Below are positions 10,230-18,195 of a stretch of DNA of 64,000 bases, piece after piece; positions within the stretch are counted from its first letter, which is position 1, and each line of letters opens with the position of its first letter. The translations under genes were made by a program, and so were the position numbers. Under the pieces are notes generated by a model, which ran no database searches, was not told the origin of the DNA, and was given only the letters and a program-made list of their open reading frames with translations. Origin of the DNA: Phycisphaerales bacterium (GTDB lineage: Bacteria; Planctomycetota; Phycisphaerae; Phycisphaerales; SM1A02); contig JAKVBQ010000001.1 in the NCBI GenBank assembly GCA_022447205.1, forward strand, positions 62,001 through 126,000, given 5' to 3'.

Positions 10230-11225
10230 TCAGCCCTGCGGAGTTCCCGTCACCTCGATGGTGGGGGTGATCGTGAGCAGGATCGTGATGTACGCGCCGT
10301 ACAGGATGAAGAGAAGTGCGCCCTCCGGCCGCGTCACCTTTCGTCCGCTGAGCAGGATCGGCACGCAGACCAACGAGACGATCAGGAGTGCCGGGACGTC
10401 CAGGGTGAAGATCTGCCCCTCGACCGGAATGGAACCGAAGAGGAGCACCACGCCGAGGACGCAGAGTACGTTCATGATGCACGAGCCGAGGATGTTGCCG
10501 ATCCCGACTTCCTCGTAGCCTCGGAGCGTCGCGTAGATGCTGGTGATCAGTTCCGGGAGGGACGTCGTGAAGGCGACGATCGTGAGGCCCACCACGGCCT
10601 CGCTCAAGCCCGCCCTGACACCAAGCACGGAGGCGCTCTCGATGAAGAGGGTCGAGCCCGCCCAGAGAAGAGTGGGGCCTCCGATGATGGCGATCCAGAT
10701 CAGCCAGGCGGGCCACCGCCCCTCCACCTGCAGGTCGTCGAACTCGTCGCTCGAGTTATGGCCGGTGGAGGACCAGATGAAGAGGCCGAGAAGGGCGACG
10801 AGGCCGATCCCGTGGAAGGGGCCGAGCGTGTTGTCGAAGGGGAGGGCCAGGAGCGGAACGAGTCCGACCAGGACCACCAGCACCAGGTCCCGTCGCAGGT
10901 TCGGTGCCCTGACCGGGATCGGCTTGAAGATCGCGACGACGCCCAGGACCAGGGCCAGGTTGGCGATGTTCGATCCGATCACGTTCCCCAGGGCGATGGC
11001 CTCCTTGCCGTTGAACTGCGCGTAGAGCGATGCCGCGAGCTCGGGGACGCTGGTTCCGAAGGCCACCACGGTGACGCCGATGAAGAACGGGGAGAGCCCG
11101 CATCGCCTGGCGATCCGCACCGCGGACACCACCAGGAGGTGTGCGCCGAGGATCATCGTCCCGGCACCGGAGAGAAGCAGTGCCAAGGTCAGCAGCAGGG
11201 GGAGGTTCTGGGCGTCTTCGAACAT
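10230..11225 (-). CDS. Ca2+/cation antiporter (CaCA family, YrbG-like)
   Basis: 331 aa inner-membrane protein with about ten hydrophobic segments. The two inverted alpha-repeats of the family are clear: VVAFGTSVPELAASLYA followed by GNVIGSNIANLALVLG, and IVAFTTSLPELITSIYA followed by GNILGSCIMNVLCVLG. The GTS/TTS-PEL acidic residues bind the cation. The family exchanges Na+ or H+ for Ca2+. The tail lies 5 nt from the end of mnmA, convergently. It begins 11 nt after a TATACT box, so its leader is probably only a few nucleotides. Confidence 0.93.
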   Translation of the reverse strand: MFEDAQNLPLLLTLALLLSGAGTMILGAHLLVVSAVRIARRCGLSPFFIGVTVVAFGTSVPELAASLYAQFNGKEAIALGNVIGSNIANLALVLGVVAIFKPIPVRAPNLRRDLVLVVLVGLVPLLALPFDNTLGPFHGIGLVALLGLFIWSSTGHNSSDEFDDLQVEGRWPAWLIWIAIIGGPTLLWAGSTLFIESASVLGVRAGLSEAVVGLTIVAFTTSLPELITSIYATLRGYEEVGIGNILGSCIMNVLCVLGVVLLFGSIPVEGQIFTLDVPALLIVSLVCVPILLSGRKVTRPEGALLFILYGAYITILLTITPTIEVTGTPQG

Positions 11226-11236
11226 GATGTATGCGA

Positions 11237-11242
11237 AGTATA
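11237..11242 (-). promoter_or_regulatory. Candidate -10 box of the CaCA antiporter gene
   Basis: TATACT on the minus strand, 11 nt from the ATG at 11225. A start about 7 nt downstream would give an almost leaderless mRNA, which would fit the absence of a Shine-Dalgarno match. I do not see a well-spaced -35 element, so this is tentative. Confidence 0.3.
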
Positions 11243-11336
11243 GGTCTCCAGGCCGGCCTGCGTTCCAACTCCCGGCCGGCTCTGGTTACCATGTCGCCAC
11301 TCACCAGCCGCATCCCAAGAGAACACAGGAGCCAGG

Positions 11337-12413
11337 ATGACCAACGCGAACCATGCCCGGACCGTAGAACTGCTCGGCAACGAGGCGGACAGCCTCCTGG
11401 GCCACGTCGCGAAGGTGGACAGGTCGCTGCTGCACGTGCCCGGTTCCGACTGGGTCGACCGCATCTTCCTCGAGTCGGATCGCAATCCGCAGGTCCTGAA
11501 GTCGATGCAGCAGATCCTCGGCTCCGGTCGGCTCGGAGGTACCGGGTACGTCTCGATGCTTCCCGTCGACCAGGGGATCGAGCATTCCGGCGGAGCGTCC
11601 TTCGCGGCGAACCCCCTGTACTTCGATGGCGAGAACATCATCAAGCTCGCGATCGAGGGTGGATGCAACGCCGTCGCCACGACCTTCGGGGTGCTTGCCT
11701 CGGTCTCGAGGAAGTACGCGCACCGGATCCCCTTCATGGTGAAGCTGAACCACAATGAACTGCTTTCCTACCCGAACCAGTACGACGAGATCCTCTACGG
11801 GACGGTCGAGGAGGCCTGGAACCTCGGTGCCACCGCGGTCGGCGCGACGATCTACTTCGGATCCGAGCAGTCCCATCGCCAGATCATCGAGATCTCCGAG
11901 GCGTTCCAGCATGCCCACGAACTCGGGATGGTGACCGTGCTCTGGTGCTACCTGCGGAATTCCGCCTTCAAGAAGGACGGAAAGGACTTCCACGTCTCGG
12001 CGGATCTCACCGGCCAGGCGAACCACCTTGGTGTCACGATCAAGGCGGACATCATCAAGCAGAAGCAGGCCGAGCTCAACGGCGGCTACCTTGCGATGAA
12101 CGAGGACGGGGTCTCCTTCGGCAAGTACGACTCACGAATGTATTCGGAGCTTGCCACCGACCACCCCATCGATCTCTGTCGCTATCAGGTCCTCAACTGC
12201 TACTGCGGGCGATCGGGCCTCATCAATTCCGGCGGTGGATCGGGCGCGAACGACCTGGCCCAGGCGGTCAGGACCTCCGTGATCAACAAGCGCGCGGGTG
12301 GACTCGGGATGATCTCGGGACGCAAGGCGTTCCAGCGTCCCATGAAGGAAGGCGTTGAATTGCTCAACGCCATCCAGGACGTGTACCTCGACGAGTCCAT
12401 CACCGTCGCCTGA
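11337..12413 (+). CDS. fbaB: Class I fructose-bisphosphate aldolase (DhnA type)
   Basis: 358 aa. It reversibly cleaves fructose 1,6-bisphosphate in glycolysis/gluconeogenesis through a Schiff base. The sequence has the family's [17 protein letters not shown] stretch (about residues 73-89), [19 protein letters not shown], and a C-terminal phosphate-binding region [15 protein letters not shown] with [14 protein letters not shown]. Length is typical of the larger DhnA/FbaB group. A good ribosome site, AGGAG, lies just upstream of the ATG. It appears to be a single-gene unit. Confidence 0.93.
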   Translation: MTNANHARTVELLGNEADSLLGHVAKVDRSLLHVPGSDWVDRIFLESDRNPQVLKSMQQILGSGRLGGTGYVSMLPVDQGIEHSGGASFAANPLYFDGENIIKLAIEGGCNAVATTFGVLASVSRKYAHRIPFMVKLNHNELLSYPNQYDEILYGTVEEAWNLGATAVGATIYFGSEQSHRQIIEISEAFQHAHELGMVTVLWCYLRNSAFKKDGKDFHVSADLTGQANHLGVTIKADIIKQKQAELNGGYLAMNEDGVSFGKYDSRMYSELATDHPIDLCRYQVLNCYCGRSGLINSGGGSGANDLAQAVRTSVINKRAGGLGMISGRKAFQRPMKEGVELLNAIQDVYLDESITVA

Positions 12414-12475
12414 ACCCCGGCGCTTGATTCGATGTATCCACGAGAACCGGGCTCCCCCGGGCGACGTCGTGTGCT

Positions 12476-12616
12476 TCAGTCGGCAAAGGCCCGGCTGAGG
12501 ATCGACCAGGCGGTGAACCCGACCATCGCCACGAGCAGCATCGCCGTAGCAGCGGTTCCCACCGCCATGATGCCTTCGGACACCATCGGATCGATCATCG
12601 AACAGAGCATGGTCAT
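12476..12616 (-). CDS. Small single-span membrane protein, 46 aa
   Basis: A short frame, MTMLCSMIDPMVSEGIMAVG at its start and WSILSRAFAD at its end, with one hydrophobic helix at about residues 15-38 rich in Ala, Val and Met. An excellent ribosome site, AAGGAGG, lies at 12623-12629, 6 nt from the ATG. It sits alone between fbaB (convergent) and the P1B-ATPase gene (same strand, 138 nt upstream). No family recognised. Small one-helix proteins often regulate a membrane transporter, and the nearest one is the metal ATPase, but that link is only positional. Confidence 0.55.
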   Translation of the reverse strand: MTMLCSMIDPMVSEGIMAVGTAATAMLLVAMVGFTAWSILSRAFAD

Positions 12617-12754
12617 GGCGGGCCTCCTTCATGGCTTCCAGCCCTCCTCGGTCGGAGGGGTGCGGAAACTTGTTGGGAGGACCCGCCGTGCTGTTTCACG
12701 TGCGTGTTTCGAATCGTGTCCGGAGCTGCCGGACGGCGTCTTCAGGAATCCCGA

Positions 12755-14833
12755 TCAGCCTGCTGCGGCGACCTCGCCACCACGGTCCATCGCCCGTCGT
12801 CTCGGCTTCGCTCGACGGCTGTTGAGCTCCTCGATCCGCCTCTGTTCCTCTTCGGCGAAGTCCTCGCCGAAACGGACCAGCCGGAGGCTGTTCGCGATCA
12901 CGAAGACATAGGCGACGGCCTGGTAGAAGGGCGTCACGTAGATGTCGATCTGACCTGTAGCGGCCAGGGCGAGACCGATCAGTGCGAGCAACAGGCTTGC
13001 CGCGATGTTCAGTCCCACGATCGACTTGGTCTTTCGCGCCAGGTCGAGCAGGAACGGAACATGCCGGAGGTCGTCGTTCATGAGGGCGACGCCTGCCGAA
13101 TTCGTGGCGATGTCGGAGCCCGAGAGCCCCATGGCGACACCCACGTCGGCGGACGCGAGGATCGGTCCGTCGTTGATGCCGTCACCGACCACGAGGGTGC
13201 GGTGCCCCTTCGAGATCAGGTACTTCAGCTCCTCGTGCTTCTCCTCGGGAAGGCACTCGGCCTCGATCGAGTCAACGCCCACGGTCTGACCGACACGCTT
13301 GGCGACCGACAGCCGGTCACCGGTGAAGATGCAGATCCTGCGGACACCGGCCTCGCGGAGGTTGGTGATCACCTCGCGTGCGTTCATCCTGAGCTTGTCC
13401 TCGAGACCGACGGCACCGAGGTAGCGGTCGCCGAGCATCACGTGGACGCCGGACATGCCGTCGATCTTCTCCTCGACCTCGCGCACGGCGCCTTCGATGG
13501 CCGGGTTGAGCTCGAGCAGCCATCCGGAGCGACCTGCGTGCAGCATGCCGTCTGAAGTCTCGCCCTTGACGCCACGTCCATGGATCTCGCTGTAGCCGGT
13601 CATCTTGCGGGGGCTGATCCTGGCCCGCTTGGCGGTCTCGAGGATGCTGCGAGCAAGCGGGTGGTTCGAAGCCTGTTCGGCATCGGCGGCGGCCTGCAGG
13701 AGAACCGCACCCTCGACGCCTTCGGCGGGTGCAAGACGGCTCACCGCGAACTTGCCGGTGGTGAGCGTTCCGGTCTTGTCCATGACCACCGTGTCGATGT
13801 TGCCGGCAGCCTCGAGGGTCCGGGTCTGCTTGATCATGATGCCCAGACGGGCTGCAGCAGCGAACGCGGCGACCATCGCCGTCGGATAGGAGATCAGGAG
13901 GGCGCCCGGACACGTGACCACCAGGACGGTGATCGCGCGGACGGCGGCGTCCTGCTTGACCATGGGATCCGAACTCTTCGCATTGAAGAACCAGACCAGC
14001 ATGGCCACCATGAGGACCACTGGAACGTAGTAGGCGGCCAGGTTCTCGATCAGTTCCTGCCTGCGGCTGCGGCTGGATTCAGCCTCGCGGATGAGCTGTT
14101 CGACCTTGCCGATCGTCGTCTCGCCCGCGATCGCGGTGACTTCGACGTCGATCTGTCCGGTGAGGTTCGCGGTGCCTGCGTAGACCTCGGTGCCGGTGGT
14201 GGCCTCGATCGGAATCGCCTCACCGGTGAGCGAGGCCTGGTTGATGTCGGTTCGTCCGTCGACCACCCGGCCGTCGACGGGAAGATTCTCGCCTGGCCTG
14301 ACCCTGACCACGGCGCCCTTCGTCACGTCCGCCAGTCGGCACTCCACCTCGTTGCCGTCCTTGTCGATGACGCGTGCGATGTCCGGCGTGAGTTCGACGA
14401 GCTCTCGAATCGCTCGCTGCGCACCCCAGGCCGTACGGGACAGGATGAGTTCGGCCAGCCAGAGGAAGAAGGCCAGGAAACCTGCCGCGAGGTATTCGCC
14501 GACGGCGATCGCGGCAAGGACGGCGAGGCTTGCAAGGGCGTCACTGGAGGGTCGACCGGCCAGGACCTCCTTGACCGCGCCGCGTGCCAGCGGGATCACC
14601 AGGATCAGCGCACCAAGCGTCGCCGCGATGTCCGCGACCTGCTGCTCGAAACCGAACGCGAAGCGACCCAGCCAGGCGACCAGGAGGAGCATGCCTCCGA
14701 GGAGGGCGAGGAACAGCTGGCGTTCCAGTCGCTGTGCTCCACTCTCGTCGAAATTGCGTTCATTCCCATTCCGCGAGGTCATGGCCGGCAGGCCGTTGGG
14801 TTCGCTTGCGGTGGATACGGTCGATTCGCTCAT
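12755..14833 (-). CDS. P1B-type heavy-metal ATPase with unusual CPG motif
   Basis: 692 aa from the ATG at 14833 (AGGAG upstream); the frame extends further upstream but that part is out-of-character. It is a membrane metal pump. Phosphorylation motif DKTGTLTTG, the P1B HP motif in NHPLARSI, the actuator motif SLTGEAIPIE and GDGINDGPILASADVG are present. The transmembrane metal site reads CPGALLISYPTAM, where known pumps have CPC, CPH, SPC or similar. No N-terminal CxxC metal-binding domain is seen. The last two helices (NIAASLLLALIGLALAATG and FYQAVAYVFVIANSLRL) lack the Lys/Asp pair of zinc pumps and the YN/MxSS residues of copper pumps. The substrate therefore cannot be assigned. Confidence 0.88.
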   Translation of the reverse strand: MSESTVSTASEPNGLPAMTSRNGNERNFDESGAQRLERQLFLALLGGMLLLVAWLGRFAFGFEQQVADIAATLGALILVIPLARGAVKEVLAGRPSSDALASLAVLAAIAVGEYLAAGFLAFFLWLAELILSRTAWGAQRAIRELVELTPDIARVIDKDGNEVECRLADVTKGAVVRVRPGENLPVDGRVVDGRTDINQASLTGEAIPIEATTGTEVYAGTANLTGQIDVEVTAIAGETTIGKVEQLIREAESSRSRRQELIENLAAYYVPVVLMVAMLVWFFNAKSSDPMVKQDAAVRAITVLVVTCPGALLISYPTAMVAAFAAAARLGIMIKQTRTLEAAGNIDTVVMDKTGTLTTGKFAVSRLAPAEGVEGAVLLQAAADAEQASNHPLARSILETAKRARISPRKMTGYSEIHGRGVKGETSDGMLHAGRSGWLLELNPAIEGAVREVEEKIDGMSGVHVMLGDRYLGAVGLEDKLRMNAREVITNLREAGVRRICIFTGDRLSVAKRVGQTVGVDSIEAECLPEEKHEELKYLISKGHRTLVVGDGINDGPILASADVGVAMGLSGSDIATNSAGVALMNDDLRHVPFLLDLARKTKSIVGLNIAASLLLALIGLALAATGQIDIYVTPFYQAVAYVFVIANSLRLVRFGEDFAEEEQRRIEELNSRRAKPRRRAMDRGGEVAAAG

Positions 14834-15098
14834 CCGGAGGACTCCTGATCTGGCTCGGACCTCATTCAGGCCCGTTTCACGGCTGGGCATCCTACTGCGC
14901 ACGAGGAAAGAGGGGTACCACCACCGGACTGGGTACGTCCCTCGGCAGGCGTGGGTTCGGGGTGGATCCGGCCTCATGCCCTGCAAAGGCCGATCAGCGG
15001 CATGCCCATGATCCGCCCTCCTCAGGTAGGCTCGTGGTATCACTGGTCGGGGATGGTCCCCGTGACTCCCCTCAAGCGGACCCCCAGGAGCGCATGGG

Positions 15099-16118
15099 AT
15101 GGCTGAAGCATCAGGACCAAGGCGAATGACGGTGATCGGCGACGGCCAGATGGGCCTGGTCATGGCAGACGCCTTGGCTGCAGGTGGTCACCAGGTCCGA
15201 CTCTGGGGACCGTTCGAGGATCAGGTTCGAGCCCTTGCCGTCTCACGGAGCTCAGATCGGCTGCCCGGTTTCCTGCTCGATGAAGCGATCGAGGTCCTGA
15301 CGGACCCGAGTGAGGCGCTCGAGGGTGCGGAGCTGGTCGTATGCGCCATACCCTGTCAGTTCATCCGGCCCGTCTTCGATGGTCTTCGTGACGCGATTGA
15401 CGGCTCACCGGTCCTGGTCAGCGTGGCGAAGGGGGTCGAGATCGAGTCGTTGCAGCGTCCGACCGAGATCTTCGCCTCGCTCTTCCCGGAAGCGGGACAA
15501 CGGTCGGTCTGCCTGTCCGGGCCGACCATTGCGAGCGAGCTGGCGCTTCGCCAGATCGCGACCATGGTGGTCGCCGGTCTTGACCCGGATGCCGTGGCCT
15601 TCACCCAGCATGCGTTCTCCACGCCCTGGTTGAGGATCTACACCAGCACCGATGTCGTCGGCGTCGAACTGGCCGGAGCCGTGAAGAACGTGGTTGCCAT
15701 CGCCGCGGGGATCCTCGACGGCATGGAGGCAGGCATGAATGCCAAGAGTGCGTTGCTGGCCCGCGGGCTGGCGGAGATCGTCCGACTCGGCACCGCGATG
15801 GGTGCCAGGCCCGAGACGTTCTTCGGTGTCGCGGGCGTGGGGGATCTCGCCACGACGTGCTTCAGCCCGGATGGGCGGAATCGGAGCTGTGGGGAGGCCA
15901 TAGGTCGTGGCGTGTCCCTCGGAAGCTATCTGGAGGAGAGCCGCTGTGTCGTGGAAGGTGTCGCCACCACGCCTGCGATCATGAAGATGGTGCAACAGCA
16001 CTCGGTCGAGGTGCCGATCCTCTCCGCAGTGAACGACGTGCTCTTCAACGGGGTCTCCCCTCGCGAGGCGATCCAGGGCCTCCTCTCCAGGGAGGCTGGA
16101 GCCGAGGTCATCGGCTGA
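15099..16118 (+). CDS. gpsA: Glycerol-3-phosphate dehydrogenase (NAD(P)+)
   Basis: 339 aa. It makes sn-glycerol 3-phosphate for phospholipid synthesis. The N-terminal Rossmann motif is MTVIGDGQMGLVMADAL, and the family motifs VSVAKGVEIES, CLSGPTIASELA, GVELAGAVKNVVAIAAGI (with the catalytic Lys) and GVAGVGDLATTCFS are in order. AGGAG at 15086-15090 supports the ATG at 15099; an ATG at 15126 also fits the domain start. The 3' end converges on ptsH with 12 nt between. Confidence 0.95.
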   Translation: MAEASGPRRMTVIGDGQMGLVMADALAAGGHQVRLWGPFEDQVRALAVSRSSDRLPGFLLDEAIEVLTDPSEALEGAELVVCAIPCQFIRPVFDGLRDAIDGSPVLVSVAKGVEIESLQRPTEIFASLFPEAGQRSVCLSGPTIASELALRQIATMVVAGLDPDAVAFTQHAFSTPWLRIYTSTDVVGVELAGAVKNVVAIAAGILDGMEAGMNAKSALLARGLAEIVRLGTAMGARPETFFGVAGVGDLATTCFSPDGRNRSCGEAIGRGVSLGSYLEESRCVVEGVATTPAIMKMVQQHSVEVPILSAVNDVLFNGVSPREAIQGLLSREAGAEVIG

Positions 16119-16130
16119 GCGGCGGGCCCC

Positions 16131-16406
16131 TCAGTCCTCTTCTTCGAACTTGTCCTTGACGAGCGTCTTCAGTGCGGCGAGTGCAGTGCTTGCATCCTCG
16201 CCATCCGCAGTGATCTCGAGTTCCGTGCCCTTGGTCCCGGCCAGCATCAGGATCTGCATGATCGACTTGCCGTCGACGGACTCGCTCGAATCAGATCGCC
16301 GCACCTTGATGGTGCTTGAGAACTGCGATGCCTTCTCTGCAAAGGTCATTGCAGGCCGGGCATGCAGGCCGAGCTTGTTCCTGATCTTGACCTTGACGCT
16401 CTTCAC
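16131..16406 (-). CDS. ptsH: HPr phosphocarrier protein
   Basis: 91 aa, normal HPr length. His15 lies in GLHARPA and is the site phosphorylated by enzyme I. Ser48 in VDGKSIMQILML matches the regulatory serine phosphorylated by HPr kinase in other bacteria. It is the last gene of a DUF502-hpf-ptsN-ptsH run, and no sugar-specific permease is present, so a regulatory PTS is more likely than sugar uptake. Enzyme I and HprK are not in the window. Confidence 0.95.
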   Translation of the reverse strand: MKSVKVKIRNKLGLHARPAMTFAEKASQFSSTIKVRRSDSSESVDGKSIMQILMLAGTKGTELEITADGEDASTALAALKTLVKDKFEEED

Positions 16407-16447
16407 GCGGAGGTTCCGATCGACTCTCGAGTCTCGGGGAGTGGTGG

Positions 16448-16921
16448 TCAGCGGACCTGTGACGTGTCCGCTTCATCAAGAAGGGTCATCACGTCCGCGA
16501 CGGTTTCAGCCTGACGGAGGAACTTTCTGAACTGGTCGTCCTGCAGGTTGCCGAAGATCGCTTCCATCGCGTCGAGGTGTTCCTCGGGGCGGTCTTCCGG
16601 GCTCAGCAGCAGGAAGAGGGAGTAGACGGGCTGCTTGTCGAGTGCCTTGAAGTCGATGCCCTCGGAGGAGACACCGATCGCGACGGTCAGTTTGTCGACC
16701 TTCGGGCTCTTGACGTGCGGGACGGCGACGCCATGTCCGAATCCGGTCGATCCCTTTCGTTCACGGGACATGACGGCCTTCACGAACTCCTCCTGGAGCG
16801 AAGCGTCGACGCAGCCCGCTTCGATCAGGGCGGTCACCATCTCGGTGATGACGTCCTCCCGTTTGGTGGACTTGAGTTGGGGGATGATCGCCTTGTCTAC
16901 GACGATGTCTCGGAGCTTCAT
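16448..16921 (-). CDS. ptsN: PTS IIA-like protein of the nitrogen/regulatory type
   Basis: 157 aa, a single mannitol/fructose-type EIIA domain. The phosphorylatable His69 sits in GHGVAVPHVKSP. The N-terminal KAIIPQLKSTKREDVITEMV and the later YSLFLLLSPEDRPEEHL are typical of PtsN. It receives phosphate from HPr, encoded 41 nt downstream. Its position just after a ribosome hibernation factor gene recalls the rpoN-hpf-ptsN arrangement of other bacteria, without rpoN here. Confidence 0.93.
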   Translation of the reverse strand: MKLRDIVVDKAIIPQLKSTKREDVITEMVTALIEAGCVDASLQEEFVKAVMSRERKGSTGFGHGVAVPHVKSPKVDKLTVAIGVSSEGIDFKALDKQPVYSLFLLLSPEDRPEEHLDAMEAIFGNLQDDQFRKFLRQAETVADVMTLLDEADTSQVR

Positions 16922-16967
16922 GTTCTGGATACCTCGGGGCTTGGATTCAGGAGCCGTCTTGCACGGT

Positions 16968-17264
16968 TCATTGGTGGGAGTCTCGCAGTCGATCTTTCCA
17001 GTCGGTCAGCTGTCGAACCGCACGATCATGGGCCTGGTCGATGCAGGCATGGATGTCCAGGTCATGGGCGTTCGCGACGAAGTCCTTGTGCCCTTCCACG
17101 TCGACCAGGATCTCGCAGGCGAATTCGGAGCCATCCCGTCCGACTACGATATCGACCTGTTGGACCCGATCCATGTAATGAGGGAGCTTCATCGCCCGTT
17201 CCTGCGCGTATTCGCGGATCTCGGATGCGAGCTGGACATTCTTCCCGACGACATTCACCTGCAT
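16968..17264 (-). CDS. hpf: Short ribosome hibernation promoting factor
   Basis: 98 aa. The protein starts at MQVNVVGKNVQLASEIREYA, with GAGGAG just upstream of the ATG at 17264; the frame continues upstream but that part overlaps the DUF502 gene and is Pro/Gly-rich noise. The sequence has the HPF/YfiA fold pattern, with VQQVDIVVGRDGSEFACEIL and DLDIHACIDQAHDRAVRQL. It lacks the C-terminal dimerisation domain of long HPF. It binds the 30S subunit in slow growth. The start is 5 nt after the DUF502 stop. Confidence 0.9.
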   Translation of the reverse strand: MQVNVVGKNVQLASEIREYAQERAMKLPHYMDRVQQVDIVVGRDGSEFACEILVDVEGHKDFVANAHDLDIHACIDQAHDRAVRQLTDWKDRLRDSHQ

Positions 17265-17268
17265 GGCA

Positions 17269-18156
17269 TCACTCCTCGGGCATCCGCCCGGTGGTGTCGG
17301 GATCTGCATCCCTGCCCTGGGGCAACGACCCGGTCCCGGCGTTTTCGGATGACTCGTGGGAGGGCACGAGGACCCCTCCACTGATCGTGAACCTGAGGGC
17401 CTCGTCGATCGAGATCGGAAGCTCGATCACGGAATCCCTCGCCACCGTGATCGTATAGCCGGTGAATGGCGTGGGCGAGCTCGGGATGAAAACAGTTATT
17501 CCGGGGCCTTCGGTGCCGGAGATCGCCTTCTGTACCGTGCGCATCGGCTTTCCGGTGACCAGTCCCACCGACCAGATGCCCTTTCGGGGGTACTCGACCA
17601 TGACCACTCGGTTGAATCGGATGGGCTTGTCATCGCTGATGATGAAGTCGACCACCTGCTTGACGTAGGGGTAGATCTGCTTGATCAGCGGGATGCTGGT
17701 CAGCAGTCGCTCGAGTCGTCCATGGATCCTCCTGCCGAGGAAGCCCCCGAGCAGGCGACCCGCCGTGTAGACGGCCAGGATCGCCACCACGAGCCCGATG
17801 AAGTTCATGTACCAGCGCGCCTGCCACCACGTCAGGATCTCGTTGTCACGAAGCGCCCTGCGCACGGTGAGCTCGGACGCAGAGGTCTTGCCTTCGGAGT
17901 CCAGCCTGAGCTGTTCCTTGAGTACCGCTGCGGAGGTCGGCTCGAAGGCCTCCTGGAACATCTCGATGTGGGGCGTCGCCTGGCCGATCACGAAGCGGAT
18001 GCCACCGTTGATCGGCTGGGCGATCGTGACGTCGATGAATTCGTAGGCCTTGACCAGGATCCAGAGCGTCAGCACCGTCGGCAGGAGGACAGCGAGTCCC
18101 TTGATGAAGAACCTGCGGAAATCACTTCGAAATGTGCGTTTCTCTGACTTGGGCAT
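17269..18156 (-). CDS. DUF502 family membrane protein
   Basis: 295 aa. Two membrane segments (about residues 17-38 and 118-140) enclose a non-membrane region. The typical family stretch follows: SIPLIKQIYPYVKQVVDFI, then VVMVEYPRKGIWSVGLVTG and VFIPSSPTPFTGYTI. Function is unknown; in other bacteria these are widespread envelope proteins. The C-terminus is an acidic/Pro tail, and its stop lies 5 nt before hpf, so the four genes down to ptsH look like one operon. Confidence 0.87.
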   Translation of the reverse strand: MPKSEKRTFRSDFRRFFIKGLAVLLPTVLTLWILVKAYEFIDVTIAQPINGGIRFVIGQATPHIEMFQEAFEPTSAAVLKEQLRLDSEGKTSASELTVRRALRDNEILTWWQARWYMNFIGLVVAILAVYTAGRLLGGFLGRRIHGRLERLLTSIPLIKQIYPYVKQVVDFIISDDKPIRFNRVVMVEYPRKGIWSVGLVTGKPMRTVQKAISGTEGPGITVFIPSSPTPFTGYTITVARDSVIELPISIDEALRFTISGGVLVPSHESSENAGTGSLPQGRDADPDTTGRMPEE

Positions 18157-18195
18157 GTGACCTGTCGATCGGACGGCACAGTCTACACCAGCAGG

